Shown here piece after piece: positions 51,866-59,773 of a stretch of DNA of 64,000 bases. This stretch comes from JBMOMT01 sp049324835 (GTDB lineage Bacteria; Chloroflexota; Anaerolineae; CAYNKW01), in the NCBI GenBank assembly GCA_049324835.1, contig JBMOMT010000003.1, positions 109,815-173,814 of the forward strand, read 5' to 3'. A program made the translations under genes and the position numbers. How positions within the stretch are numbered: the first letter of the stretch is position 1; every line of letters starts with the position of its first letter. The notes beneath the pieces are model-generated. The model worked only from the letters and a program-made list of their open reading frames with translations, had not been told where the DNA came from and ran no database searches.

Positions 51866-54800
51866 TGCCGTTTTCCTCCACCACCTTGCCAAGCGACTTG
51901 TAGCGCAACAACCAATGCTTGTACAGTTGCGCCGCGAAATCGTATGTCACCGGATTGCCGGGCACCTCGAGCACGATCTCCCTGGCTCTCAGTGTCTCCA
52001 TGATCTGAGTGATTCTCCCGGTGTCCAAGGCGACCTGGAAATCCCCCAGGCGGTTCGCGATGGCGGAAGCCGAGATCTGATGCACTCTGGTCTGTAACTC
52101 GGCCAAGACGGCCAGGCAGAGACGCGTCTCCCGATCCGAAGTCTGCCAGATGTAACTCAAGTGTGCCTGGCCGCCCTCCAGCACCTCATCCAGGGCATGC
52201 CGCACATCCTGAATGGTGACATAATTCCGCTTTTCATCGTTACATTGATTTACCAGGATGTTACAAAGCATCTGGGTAAAGTAGGGATGTCCGGCCGTAA
52301 GACGCCATATCTCCTCAAGGGCCAGATCGTCGTATCTCATCCCATACGCTTGCACCGGCTCGGTAACCAGACGGACGGTCGCATCCCGTCCGAGAAAGCC
52401 CACCCGTCTGTATCTGGCCACATTAAACAGCACCGACCAATAGTCTTCCATCAAATTTTCTATCTTGTGTGTACCGGCAAAGATAAAAGCGAGTTGTTCA
52501 CCATGCTGCATCAGGTGACGCAGGGCGGGGAACACCGATGGGGGCAGCGATCCGCTGCGCACTCGAGCGCCGAGCTCCTCGAATTCGTCTACGCACATCA
52601 ATAGTGTGCGCGCACCGATCTGCTCTCGCACCTGAGGGAGGAATCGGCGCTCAAAGACGTGCTGAGGACTCTCGCCCAACTCCTCCAGAGTGAGGCGTGG
52701 AATGGACATGCCCACTCGCTTCAAGCCGTCGGCTATGGCCTCGGCAAAACTCAGGAAAAGGTTTCCTATCCCTGGATCGATACCCAATCCATTGCCATCG
52801 ACATAGACGGGAATGTACCGCGGATCACCCAAACGAGCTTCGAGTTGTTGGAGTATAGAAGTCTTGCCGGTGCGCCGCTCGCCGATCAGAACGAGGACGG
52901 CTCTCTGGACTACAGCGGCTACATTCTGACGTATGAACTTGAAATCGTCCTCTCGACCGACAAAAGTAGGATTTTCTGGTTTTAACGGCAGCCCGGGTGT
53001 ATAGGGGTTGTCGATTTCTATGAAAGAGGATGGCGATTCGCTCAGATAAAGGAGGTCGGCAAACTGCTCGATTTTGCCCCTTCGTTCCGAGTCATCATAA
53101 GTCACGCAGAACTCGAGCCGCAAGGGGCCTTCTCCCTCGATCCGTAGCGTGAACTCGAATTCCTCTACCTTGCCCGCGGGTAAAGTGCCCAGGTCTGACT
53201 TTCCACCACTTACCTCATAATTCGGCCCCGGTTGCAACTGAGCCTCGACGCGGTAGGCTGCTGCCGGCCCCTCGTTTTTCAACACCAGAGCGACGATGAT
53301 CTCTTCCAGCGGCAGAGCCCGATTGCTACGCAGGGAAAGCGCCAGTCGCGCTGGCTCTCGGGCCAGTTCCTCCAGGGCAGTAGTGATCGTGGTACGCCAG
53401 CCGGACAGCACCTGGAGCAGTATCAGACGCTCTGGATCCCGCAAGTCCTCTCGCACCTCCCGTTCCTGCTCGACAACCTGATTCAATGCTCGACTCAGAT
53501 CTGACCTCTGGTCGGTAAGCTCCTGGGTCATCTGGGCTTTCTTCAGCTCATCGATGATTTGTCGAAGCTTCCGAGTGGCACTCACGGCGGCCATGGGCAG
53601 ACCGCCTTGTACTTCCGGTGGCTTTTTTTCAAACTCCTCCACCCTGGTGGCGATCAGAGAATCAAGGGCCACGATGCGAGGGATCGTGTTGGCCTCCAGA
53701 GCACTTAGCAACAACTGATACAGTTCCTTCAATTCGATCCCAACCCGCATGTCAGGCCACTGATAAGGTAGACTGAAAGCCAATGAAAGCGACGAAGTCA
53801 CCGTTTGTAAAAGCCGGAGGATATCAGGAGTGAGGGGTGGCATCCCCGGTGTCTCGTCGCGCACCTGACGGTAAATGTCCTCGAGGATCCGTTGCGAAAG
53901 AGACAGCTCACTTTCTTTTCGTTCTTCTACTACTCCTCTGAGGACAGTTTGCCAGTTGTTGCGAAACGAGCGTTCGGCAACAACAGAGAGGATCTGGGAT
54001 ACATCGACTTGCTTGACCAGCAGTTCCCGCATGGCCTGGCGTACCTTCTCTGGGTCTCGAGCGTAGGCCTCTGTGCGTTGGTAAAGCTGGTGAAGTGCCT
54101 CCACAAGACGCTGTACGCTGAGCAACACGTTTCCTGTTTGATTGCTCAGCAGTTGCCCTCTCTCCTGGTCGATGATGGTAAACATTCTCTTCGGGCGGGC
54201 CAGAGCAAGCAGCCCAACGAGTGTGGGATACCCCTGCTTGCCTTGTGTGACAGGCACGTGTGGGTTGCGCGACAGTCGCCATCGCCATCGTGGTGATCGC
54301 CCGACGGGCGCGGGATGCCCCTGCTCGCCTTGCGTGTGTTCCCTCACCGCGATGGGGAAGGGTATGAGGGCTGTTCGGGGCGGCAGGCAAAGATCAAACG
54401 ACTTGACCGGCAAGCTGCCCTCAAAAGAAAAAAAAGGCTGCGCTCGAAATACTCTGGCCATCTTGCCCAGGTAACCTTCACCCAGCCTGATCCGCGTGGG
54501 CCACCCGACCTCGCCTTGTTCTGCTGACGCAATCTCGTCCGTTGAGTTTTCCTCATTCCCTGTCTCGCTGTCCCAGACCACGGGCCTTTCCCTGCCACGC
54601 CTCGTGGCCAGCAAGACAAGGTCTTTGCCTTTCCGTTCATAGATAGCAGCCCAGCGATAGGTTATCAGTTGACCGGCAATGTCAAACACCCGTTGCACCA
54701 TCTCGGCCATGCTGGCCGGTGAGCCAAGCTTGTCCCGAGCTGACTTTTCTATTTGAAGTCTCGTGCGGTCATCCTCGCTTCGAGTAAACTGGCGGGCCAG

Positions 54801-55619
54801 GTAAAAGAGAAAAAGAAGAAGGGGTGGGAAAATACCAACGACGATTAGTGACTTGGCCGTCTGACCGATGTTGAGATTGTACAGGTAATAAACCGCTGCT
54901 GTGGGAGGGATGAACAACAGCGGTGTGATAAGGTTAATTCGGACAAAACGGTCTTCGTCAGGAGCCAGGATGCGATGAACGCGAAAGTCGTGAGGCCAGA
55001 TAAAGAGCATCGAAAGTAAGGCATAGACGACAACATACGCTGCGATCGCCTGGAGGTGAAGTGTTTCCAACACCCAAGGAGGGGTGGACCTGTATGTCAA
55101 ATAATAAACCAATGATGCAGCTGTGCTGGCCAGGGCATGATGTCCGGCATAGAAAAAGGCCCGGCGCAGCACAAAAGCCAGCGGCAAGCGTTGCTTGGAG
55201 ACGAATCTGCCATACAACCCTTCACTGAACAGGGAGCCAAAGATAGCCACAAAGGAAGCTGCCAGTGGAGAATCCGTTACCAACGTCAGCAAGATCAACG
55301 GAAAGCCCAACGAGATAGTGGCTCCGTACAAAAAGGTGATGCGAATCAGATCGCACACCACGTAGGCCAACAAAAAAAGCAGAGAAGTTGGTCCCGAAAA
55401 GAGTCGAGTGTCAAACAAGCACAAGACTCCTACAATGCTTATGAGACCACCGACGGTGATCAGAGCCAGATGGACGTTGCCAAGAATGCTGTAGAGCTTC
55501 ATGCCAGCATCAGCTTTCAGTTGGTTCGCTCTCTTTTGGAGGGATTCTTTGACTCTCCAAAACCAAGCGTTCAATCTACGTTTAGCACTGTCGATTCTCA
55601 ATGGTCCCCCCGATATCAT
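51852..55619 (-). CDS. Membrane sensor-STAND ATPase (TM, GAF, Ig-like, AAA, winged helix)
   Basis: 1,255 aa. Residues 35-275 hold about seven membrane helices (IVGVLCLFDTRLFSG, LILLTLVTDSP, VVYALLSMLFIWPHDFRVHR), like 7TM sensor regions. A GAF-like domain follows (about 300-480), a long coiled region to about 740, a CARDB/Ig-like beta domain (about 760-850), then the P-loop module with FVGRE and Walker A GERRTGKTS near 910 and Walker B LMCVDEFEELG near 990, and a terminal winged helix. It lacks the NPFFHRGPI start, so it is the divergent, membrane-bound member and a plausible sensor for the operon. Start codon uncertain (weak ribosome binding site). Confidence 0.8.
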   Translation of the reverse strand: MISGGPLRIDSAKRRLNAWFWRVKESLQKRANQLKADAGMKLYSILGNVHLALITVGGLISIVGVLCLFDTRLFSGPTSLLFLLAYVVCDLIRITFLYGATISLGFPLILLTLVTDSPLAASFVAIFGSLFSEGLYGRFVSKQRLPLAFVLRRAFFYAGHHALASTAASLVYYLTYRSTPPWVLETLHLQAIAAYVVVYALLSMLFIWPHDFRVHRILAPDEDRFVRINLITPLLFIPPTAAVYYLYNLNIGQTAKSLIVVGIFPPLLLFLFYLARQFTRSEDDRTRLQIEKSARDKLGSPASMAEMVQRVFDIAGQLITYRWAAIYERKGKDLVLLATRRGRERPVVWDSETGNEENSTDEIASAEQGEVGWPTRIRLGEGYLGKMARVFRAQPFFSFEGSLPVKSFDLCLPPRTALIPFPIAVREHTQGEQGHPAPVGRSPRWRWRLSRNPHVPVTQGKQGYPTLVGLLALARPKRMFTIIDQERGQLLSNQTGNVLLSVQRLVEALHQLYQRTEAYARDPEKVRQAMRELLVKQVDVSQILSVVAERSFRNNWQTVLRGVVEERKESELSLSQRILEDIYRQVRDETPGMPPLTPDILRLLQTVTSSLSLAFSLPYQWPDMRVGIELKELYQLLLSALEANTIPRIVALDSLIATRVEEFEKKPPEVQGGLPMAAVSATRKLRQIIDELKKAQMTQELTDQRSDLSRALNQVVEQEREVREDLRDPERLILLQVLSGWRTTITTALEELAREPARLALSLRSNRALPLEEIIVALVLKNEGPAAAYRVEAQLQPGPNYEVSGGKSDLGTLPAGKVEEFEFTLRIEGEGPLRLEFCVTYDDSERRGKIEQFADLLYLSESPSSFIEIDNPYTPGLPLKPENPTFVGREDDFKFIRQNVAAVVQRAVLVLIGERRTGKTSILQQLEARLGDPRYIPVYVDGNGLGIDPGIGNLFLSFAEAIADGLKRVGMSIPRLTLEELGESPQHVFERRFLPQVREQIGARTLLMCVDEFEELGARVRSGSLPPSVFPALRHLMQHGEQLAFIFAGTHKIENLMEDYWSVLFNVARYRRVGFLGRDATVRLVTEPVQAYGMRYDDLALEEIWRLTAGHPYFTQMLCNILVNQCNDEKRNYVTIQDVRHALDEVLEGGQAHLSYIWQTSDRETRLCLAVLAELQTRVHQISASAIANRLGDFQVALDTGRITQIMETLRAREIVLEVPGNPVTYDFAAQLYKHWLLRYKSLGKVVEENGNAAE
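54225..54345. repeat. Two in-frame copies of a GGGATACCCCTGCTTGCCTT-type repeat
   Basis: Copies at about 54229-54256 and 54305-54333 within the membrane sensor gene encode peptides like TQGKQGYPTLVG and TQGEQGHPAPVG between the GAF parts. They are another short dispersed repeat inserted in frame. Confidence 0.6.
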
Positions 55620-55621
55620 CT

Positions 55622-55639
55622 TTCGCGATCGTGTGAAAC
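55622..55639. promoter_or_regulatory. Motif shared upstream of two STAND genes
   Basis: On the minus strand TTTCACACGATCGCGAA, found again in near-identical form (CTTCACACGATCACAAA) at 56771-56788, upstream of the ATPase-only paralogue. It could be an operator, for example for the winged-helix member, or a relic of gene duplication. Confidence 0.3.
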
Positions 55640-55708
55640 TTGATATGCCGGAGCAAAAAGGCTAGTTTCAGGCTGCAAAATCAGGAATTCACATCACCGC
55701 TGTCTTTT

Positions 55709-55737
55709 ATTTTACCGCAAGCAACTTCTGTTGTCCA
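55709..55737 (-). promoter_or_regulatory. Promoter of the four-gene STAND operon
   Basis: TGGACA (55737-55732), 17-nt spacer, TAAAAT (55714-55709), about 90 nt before the ATG at 55619. Confidence 0.6.
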
Positions 55738-55789
55738 GGATGGAAAAGGGGCAGTTGGGAGGCAATTTGAAGAGGTGTTGGGCATCAAA

Positions 55790-56704
55790 TCATACACGCT
55801 TTTCCATACCCTCTTTTTGTTCTTTGTTCAAAGCCGCCTCAAAACGTCTTTCTATCTCCTCACAGTCTTCCGGCAAGAGTTTTTTCCCCTTCTCCCGCCA
55901 CACTTCAAAGGTATGATAACCAGCCAGTTGTAAACAGTACGGTTCGTTGCAACCCAGTTCCAATATGTGGTCAATGACGAACACTGGAAGTTGCACATTA
56001 ACCCTATCCAAAATGGCGGCTACAAACTCACGGCTTTCCTCTGAGGAAAAGGGAGCAAGCACTATGTGATAAAAATCGCTGAATAGGGGAGAGGCCTCAA
56101 TACGAACCTTTTCCAGTTCATGAATCGGGTGCTGAGAGGCTATAAGATAGGCCATATAGTGACTGGTGGCAAAGGCGCGCAAAGCAGTAAAAAAGTTCTC
56201 CGAAAGACGAGTATTCATGGCCAACGAATCAAAGTTGTCCAACACCACAATTGGCTTCAGACCATTCTCGAAAGCTGTTCTGAAAAGCGTAGTTAGCCCA
56301 AAATAAGCTGTGTGCAAACGGACTTGTTCTGTTGCCTGTTCCAGTTTCTGAGCAAGCGTTATATTGCTCTCTTTTACCTGCTGGATGATTTCGCCTCGAA
56401 GACAAAAGAAACATGTTTCTTGCTCGACGTCGGCCAGCGACAGACCCTGAACGCTCTTGACGTCAATCCGGACAAAGATGTGCTCGCCAACTCGCAAAGC
56501 ATACCGCTGAAAAACGTCAATATCGGCGATGTAGTTCAGGAAGGAGGTTTTGCCTCGCTTTGGCGGCCCAACAATGGAGACACACTGTCCGTTTCTCAGA
56601 GATTGCAGTACCAGCTTCGCCTCCCTGGAACGGCCAAAAAAGTTCTCCAACTGCCAGACTGGAGTATGAGGTCGAAAGGGATTATCCGTCGTTCGTTCGT
56701 TCAT
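55790..56704 (-). CDS. STAND-like ATPase without output domain
   Basis: 304 aa. Start TTDNPFRPHTPVWQLENFFG, a variant of the cluster signature, Walker A GPPKRGKTSFL near residue 45 and Walker B IVVLDNFDSLA near 170, where the catalytic Glu is Asn. The winged-helix bundle follows (HILELGCNEPYCLQLAGYH), and the protein ends at MEKRV with no effector. Loss of the Walker B Glu suggests it binds but does not hydrolyse ATP. AGGAGG precedes the ATG. It lies upstream of the operon, separated by the operon promoter. Confidence 0.7.
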   Translation of the reverse strand: MNERTTDNPFRPHTPVWQLENFFGRSREAKLVLQSLRNGQCVSIVGPPKRGKTSFLNYIADIDVFQRYALRVGEHIFVRIDVKSVQGLSLADVEQETCFFCLRGEIIQQVKESNITLAQKLEQATEQVRLHTAYFGLTTLFRTAFENGLKPIVVLDNFDSLAMNTRLSENFFTALRAFATSHYMAYLIASQHPIHELEKVRIEASPLFSDFYHIVLAPFSSEESREFVAAILDRVNVQLPVFVIDHILELGCNEPYCLQLAGYHTFEVWREKGKKLLPEDCEEIERRFEAALNKEQKEGMEKRV

Positions 56705-56919
56705 TGCCGCCTCCTGATATTGTCCATGTGCACAAGCTGCGTTTCTGAAGAGTTAGACGTGATAACGCTGTTTGTGATCGTGTGAAGCATATTGAGCTCA
56801 TCGCATCTCAAAAGGACGCGTCGGCACATCTGGTGGAGTTCGCCGGACAATCCCGACATGTTCGACTTCCCGTGTCGCAGACCTTCCAGACAGTTGGATG
56901 GTTCAACTGTGCTTCAAAA

Positions 56920-57231
56920 CTACGGGAAGATACACCTTGTATAAAATGCCTCTCTGAGAGCATCACCGGGTGGGTATCGATCGCGCAATGCTGTGAGGAA
57001 GAAAGGCAACAAACGCCGTTTGTCGCTCACCTCTCCCCTGAGCAGAAACTCAATCGTTTGGTTGACCCAACTCTGCTTGTTGAGAGCTGTCTGAGGCAGT
57101 CGGTCCTGGAATATTTGCAGTTCTGGCGTCACGAAAACTGTTCGCAGTGCTGTGTCACTGTCAAACTCTTCACACCGGCACAGGGCTTAACGACAGCGAT
57201 TGAGCAATTCCTGGGGTAGTCCCATAGTCAT
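56920..57231 (-). pseudogene. Effector-associated-domain protein with in-frame stop
   Basis: The ATG at 57231 overlaps the stop of the upstream gene (ATGA). The frame begins MTMGLPQELLNRCR, then a TAA at 57189-57187, then in the same frame continues CEEFDSDTALRTVFVTPELQ, NQTIEFLLRGEV, LPFFLTALRDRYPPGDALRE and a stop at 56920. The part after the TAA resembles effector-associated death-like domains found at the N-termini of bacterial STAND and CHAT proteins. So this is either a single-mutation pseudogene or, less likely, a recoded stop. No downstream domain is attached. Confidence 0.65.
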
Positions 57232-58307
57232 TTTCTCTCTAATCCGTATTGCTCAATGAGGCGCAGGGACGTCCCTAACGCTGTCTCGTAATCCTTCACC
57301 GATTGCCGCAGCTCCTGCCCCGTGCGCACGCCCAGCAGGTTTTGCCAATCGGCAGGTAATATCTCGCAGTCATAGGACTCGGTCCTCATCGCCGGTAGCA
57401 GCCGCTTTTCGACCTCGACCTGAGCAGCACGGATGATGTCGTCGATCTCGCGCAACAGGTAACCGCGCTCTTTACGAGCCAATTCACGGACCTGGGCTAA
57501 CGTGAAGCGCCAGTCGTCCAGCGTCTTACGCCGTTCTCGATCGCTGGTCGGATAAGTATCCATCGCTCGCTCTTTGCCTCTTTGCAACAGCTCCCGCCAC
57601 GGCTCGTTACGGGCAATCTCCTCACCGCGTCGCGGCAAGGCCAACACCTGGATCACAGCAAAAGAGTGACGCAAGAGCAGATGGTCATTTGCGTCAGTCA
57701 ATCGCCCATTAGTATCCAGACGCAACGCCGTCGGCCAGCCCGCGTCGCCATGTACACCAACCACAGCATAGTAGCCTGTCTTCAGATTCGACAGGTTTAG
57801 ATCCATCGTCAGCGGAAAGATCTGGTGTTGGCTTCCTTCACCCAGGAAGTAATTCAAAAGGCCGCCTACGATTTCACTGACTTTGACAGCCACCGCCCAG
57901 TCCGGCCGCACGAGCGAGACCTTGGCGGCCAGACCAATTCGTCCCATCTGGTCCACCAACTCTTTGAAGGGGGTATCCTGCACCACGGTATACTTGAGCG
58001 TGACGCGCAACGAGTCGGCCGCTCGGGCCGGCAACCAATCGGTGAGGTTGACCCCCAGACCCAGACGGCAAGGCTCGTTCTTTTGCAAAGTCGTGATCTG
58101 ATGCAGGCTCTGCGTGGGGAGGCCTGGCTGAAACGAGCTTTCGACCGACGAACTGAAGGCCAGAAAGCCGGGTTTGACCAACCAGCCTGCCTCAAAGAAT
58201 GCCTGGGCATCGTGTAGCTTGACCAGGAAGTAGCTGTTGTCTAGCTCCAGGTCATACGGGGGCTTAGGCTGTTCTGGATACTGAAGAGGACCAACTCCAG
58301 TGGGCAT
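57228..58307 (-). CDS. Unrecognised 359-aa protein between cas6 and the EAD remnant
   Basis: I do not recognise this family. The start (MPTGVGPLQYPEQPKPPYDL) is preceded by AGGAG and lies 3 nt after the cas6 stop. The first 230 residues look beta-rich (LELDNSYFLVKLHDAQ; LRVTLKYTVVQD), and the last 120 are helical and charged (RKTLDDWRFTLAQVRELARK, EIDDIIRAAQVEVEKRLL). No membrane helix or signal peptide is visible. It is tightly coupled to cas6 before it and the EAD remnant after it. Confidence 0.7.
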   Translation of the reverse strand: MPTGVGPLQYPEQPKPPYDLELDNSYFLVKLHDAQAFFEAGWLVKPGFLAFSSSVESSFQPGLPTQSLHQITTLQKNEPCRLGLGVNLTDWLPARAADSLRVTLKYTVVQDTPFKELVDQMGRIGLAAKVSLVRPDWAVAVKVSEIVGGLLNYFLGEGSQHQIFPLTMDLNLSNLKTGYYAVVGVHGDAGWPTALRLDTNGRLTDANDHLLLRHSFAVIQVLALPRRGEEIARNEPWRELLQRGKERAMDTYPTSDRERRKTLDDWRFTLAQVRELARKERGYLLREIDDIIRAAQVEVEKRLLPAMRTESYDCEILPADWQNLLGVRTGQELRQSVKDYETALGTSLRLIEQYGLERK

Positions 58308-58310
58308 CGC

Positions 58311-59246
58311 TCACTCCTTCGCATTTTGCGCGGTCATGATTTCAAGGTATAGGTCCGGACGGTGTTGCCCCAGATCGGCTAGGATAGCCCTCACCAATGT
58401 GCCTTCCCGCAGGCGCTCGGCTTCGTTTTCGCCGTTGTGCAGTGCCACCACACGCCAGTTGACCCACGTCGTCGCCAGGCGCGCCGTGCCCACCCCCTCG
58501 GCTGCCGCGGCCAGGGCAGGAAAGTCGGCCTCCCAGCGCTGGCCGCAGTGAAAGTAACTCAACCACGACACGCGGCGCATGACGTTGCGGAACAACACGT
58601 GAAACGGCGGCTCGGCCACATAGTCACCGTCATACTTGACGCGCACGGGGGTCAGAAAGCGCAGGCTGAGCCGGTCTTGAGGCAGCATCGCGGCCGCCAT
58701 TTCCAGCGCCGTATACCCCAGACTCAGGTCACCATCGCGGGCAAAACTATCGGCAGCACGGTAGACCGTGGCCACATCGCCGGTGAGGGGATGCACCGCC
58801 TCTACGTCACACAACCGAAAACGTCCCCGCTCTTTGCCCAGACCGGCCTCACCCAGCGCCTGAAAGACGGCGATAAAGTAGGGCAGGTAGGCGATGCCCT
58901 GCCCGACCAGCACCAGACCGAAGGGCAGCACGTCACCGGCGCGGTAATCGGTGCGATAGTCGAGGGGCGGTTCGAGGACAAAAGGGCGGGGGGCGTCGCT
59001 CAGCGTGCCGGTGAGCTCAACCTCGGCCGGAGGGAGGGTCTCAAAGATGTAGGCGTAGGCGCAGCGGGCCTGCAGCGGGCAGGCGGCGCAGTTCCGAGCG
59101 CGCCAGTCCTGGTAGGCACAGACGGCCCGTTTGAAGACGTGACCAAATCCGCCACGCAGTGTACTGCCCTTGTACTTGGGCAGGCGCGTATCCTCCAGCG
59201 CTTGCAGACTGAAGCGATAGCGGGCCACACGGAATTGGTCGAGCAT
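58311..59246 (-). CDS. cas6: Cas6-family CRISPR RNA endonuclease, orphan
   Basis: 311 aa. RAMP-type Cas6: YRFSLQALEDTRLPKYKGST with the following LRGGFGHVFKRAVC, the Cys cluster in CAACPLQARCAY, and late strands ending in FPALAAAAEGVG-like and VNWRVVALHNGEN. These match the pre-crRNA processing endoribonuclease Cas6 of type I/III systems. The ATG at 59246 has GGAGG at 7 nt; an ATG 6 nt earlier is too close to it. No CRISPR array or other cas gene lies in the window. It leads an operon with the 359-aa gene and the EAD remnant. Confidence 0.85.
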   Translation of the reverse strand: MLDQFRVARYRFSLQALEDTRLPKYKGSTLRGGFGHVFKRAVCAYQDWRARNCAACPLQARCAYAYIFETLPPAEVELTGTLSDAPRPFVLEPPLDYRTDYRAGDVLPFGLVLVGQGIAYLPYFIAVFQALGEAGLGKERGRFRLCDVEAVHPLTGDVATVYRAADSFARDGDLSLGYTALEMAAAMLPQDRLSLRFLTPVRVKYDGDYVAEPPFHVLFRNVMRRVSWLSYFHCGQRWEADFPALAAAAEGVGTARLATTWVNWRVVALHNGENEAERLREGTLVRAILADLGQHRPDLYLEIMTAQNAKE

Positions 59247-59676
59247 GTGCATGCCTCCACCAGATGGCAGCTTGTGCCACAGTGATTCGGCCCGGGTGAG
59301 GAGAGCAGATGGTCAAAAGACAATCAAGCCCAGCCGCTTGCGGCAGATGGGCTGCCGTGGTAGAATGAGGCTACCGTGGGTGTGCTATCCGCCCTGTACC
59401 CTGTACCTGTCCGGTGCAGGACAGGTGCTTGCCAGCCCCTGGCCCTTTGGTCCAGGGAAAAGGTACAGGACAAGTGCCCCGGTCGTGCCTCGGACTTGTC
59501 AGCAGCGCCGAGGCTTTTTATTGCGCCGGACAGGCAAAACGCCAGAGCAGGGCCTCAGCAGGTCCGTTCTGGCGTTTCAACCGGCAGGGTTATCGTGCTG
59601 TCCGGGAAGAGTCTGTGCCATCATGCATCCTCGTATACATCTGGGGCCACGTTGATGCTGGCATCATGGATTCACA
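59247..59676 (-). promoter_or_regulatory. Structured leader of the cas6 operon
   Basis: About 430 nt without a gene. Ordered elements: hairpin ACGCCAGA / TCTGGCGTTTT (near 59548-59580), stem GCCTCGG / CCGAGGC with GAGGCACGACC (near 59490-59512), an extra hairpin-rich part (ACCTGTCC / GGACAGGT), and a hairpin AGCCCATC / GGCTGGGCTT. The first, second and last correspond in order and sequence to the BREX leader at 42154-42462. Confidence 0.5.
59338..59366 (+). promoter_or_regulatory. Opposing promoter inside the cas6 leader
   Basis: TTGCGG (59338-59343), 17-nt spacer, TAGAAT (59361-59366) on the plus strand, with a GCCTCGG / CCGAGGC-TTTTT terminator about 150 nt on (59490-59520). It predicts an antisense RNA of about 145 nt. 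Confidence 0.5.
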
Positions 59677-59682
59677 TTGGTT

Positions 59683-59711
59683 ATTGTAGCATATTTGACC
59701 GCCGCCGTCAA
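59683..59711 (-). promoter_or_regulatory. cas6 operon promoter
   Basis: TTGACG (59711-59706), 17-nt spacer, TACAAT (59688-59683). Confidence 0.65.
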
Positions 59712-59773
59712 TAGATTCGAGTGTCAATTGGACTTTGGTTTAAAATTTCTAACACTTTTCCGCATTCCGGTCC

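Noticed and set aside
54225..54345. Gly/Pro repeats as a genuine sensor subdomain
   Set aside because: Both copies are encoded by the same 28-bp nucleotide repeat, so they look like inserted repeats and not a functional domain.
59367..59640. Retron or tmRNA-like RNA
   Set aside because: No reverse transcriptase nearby and no tRNA-like ends; better read as a leader with an antisense transcript.
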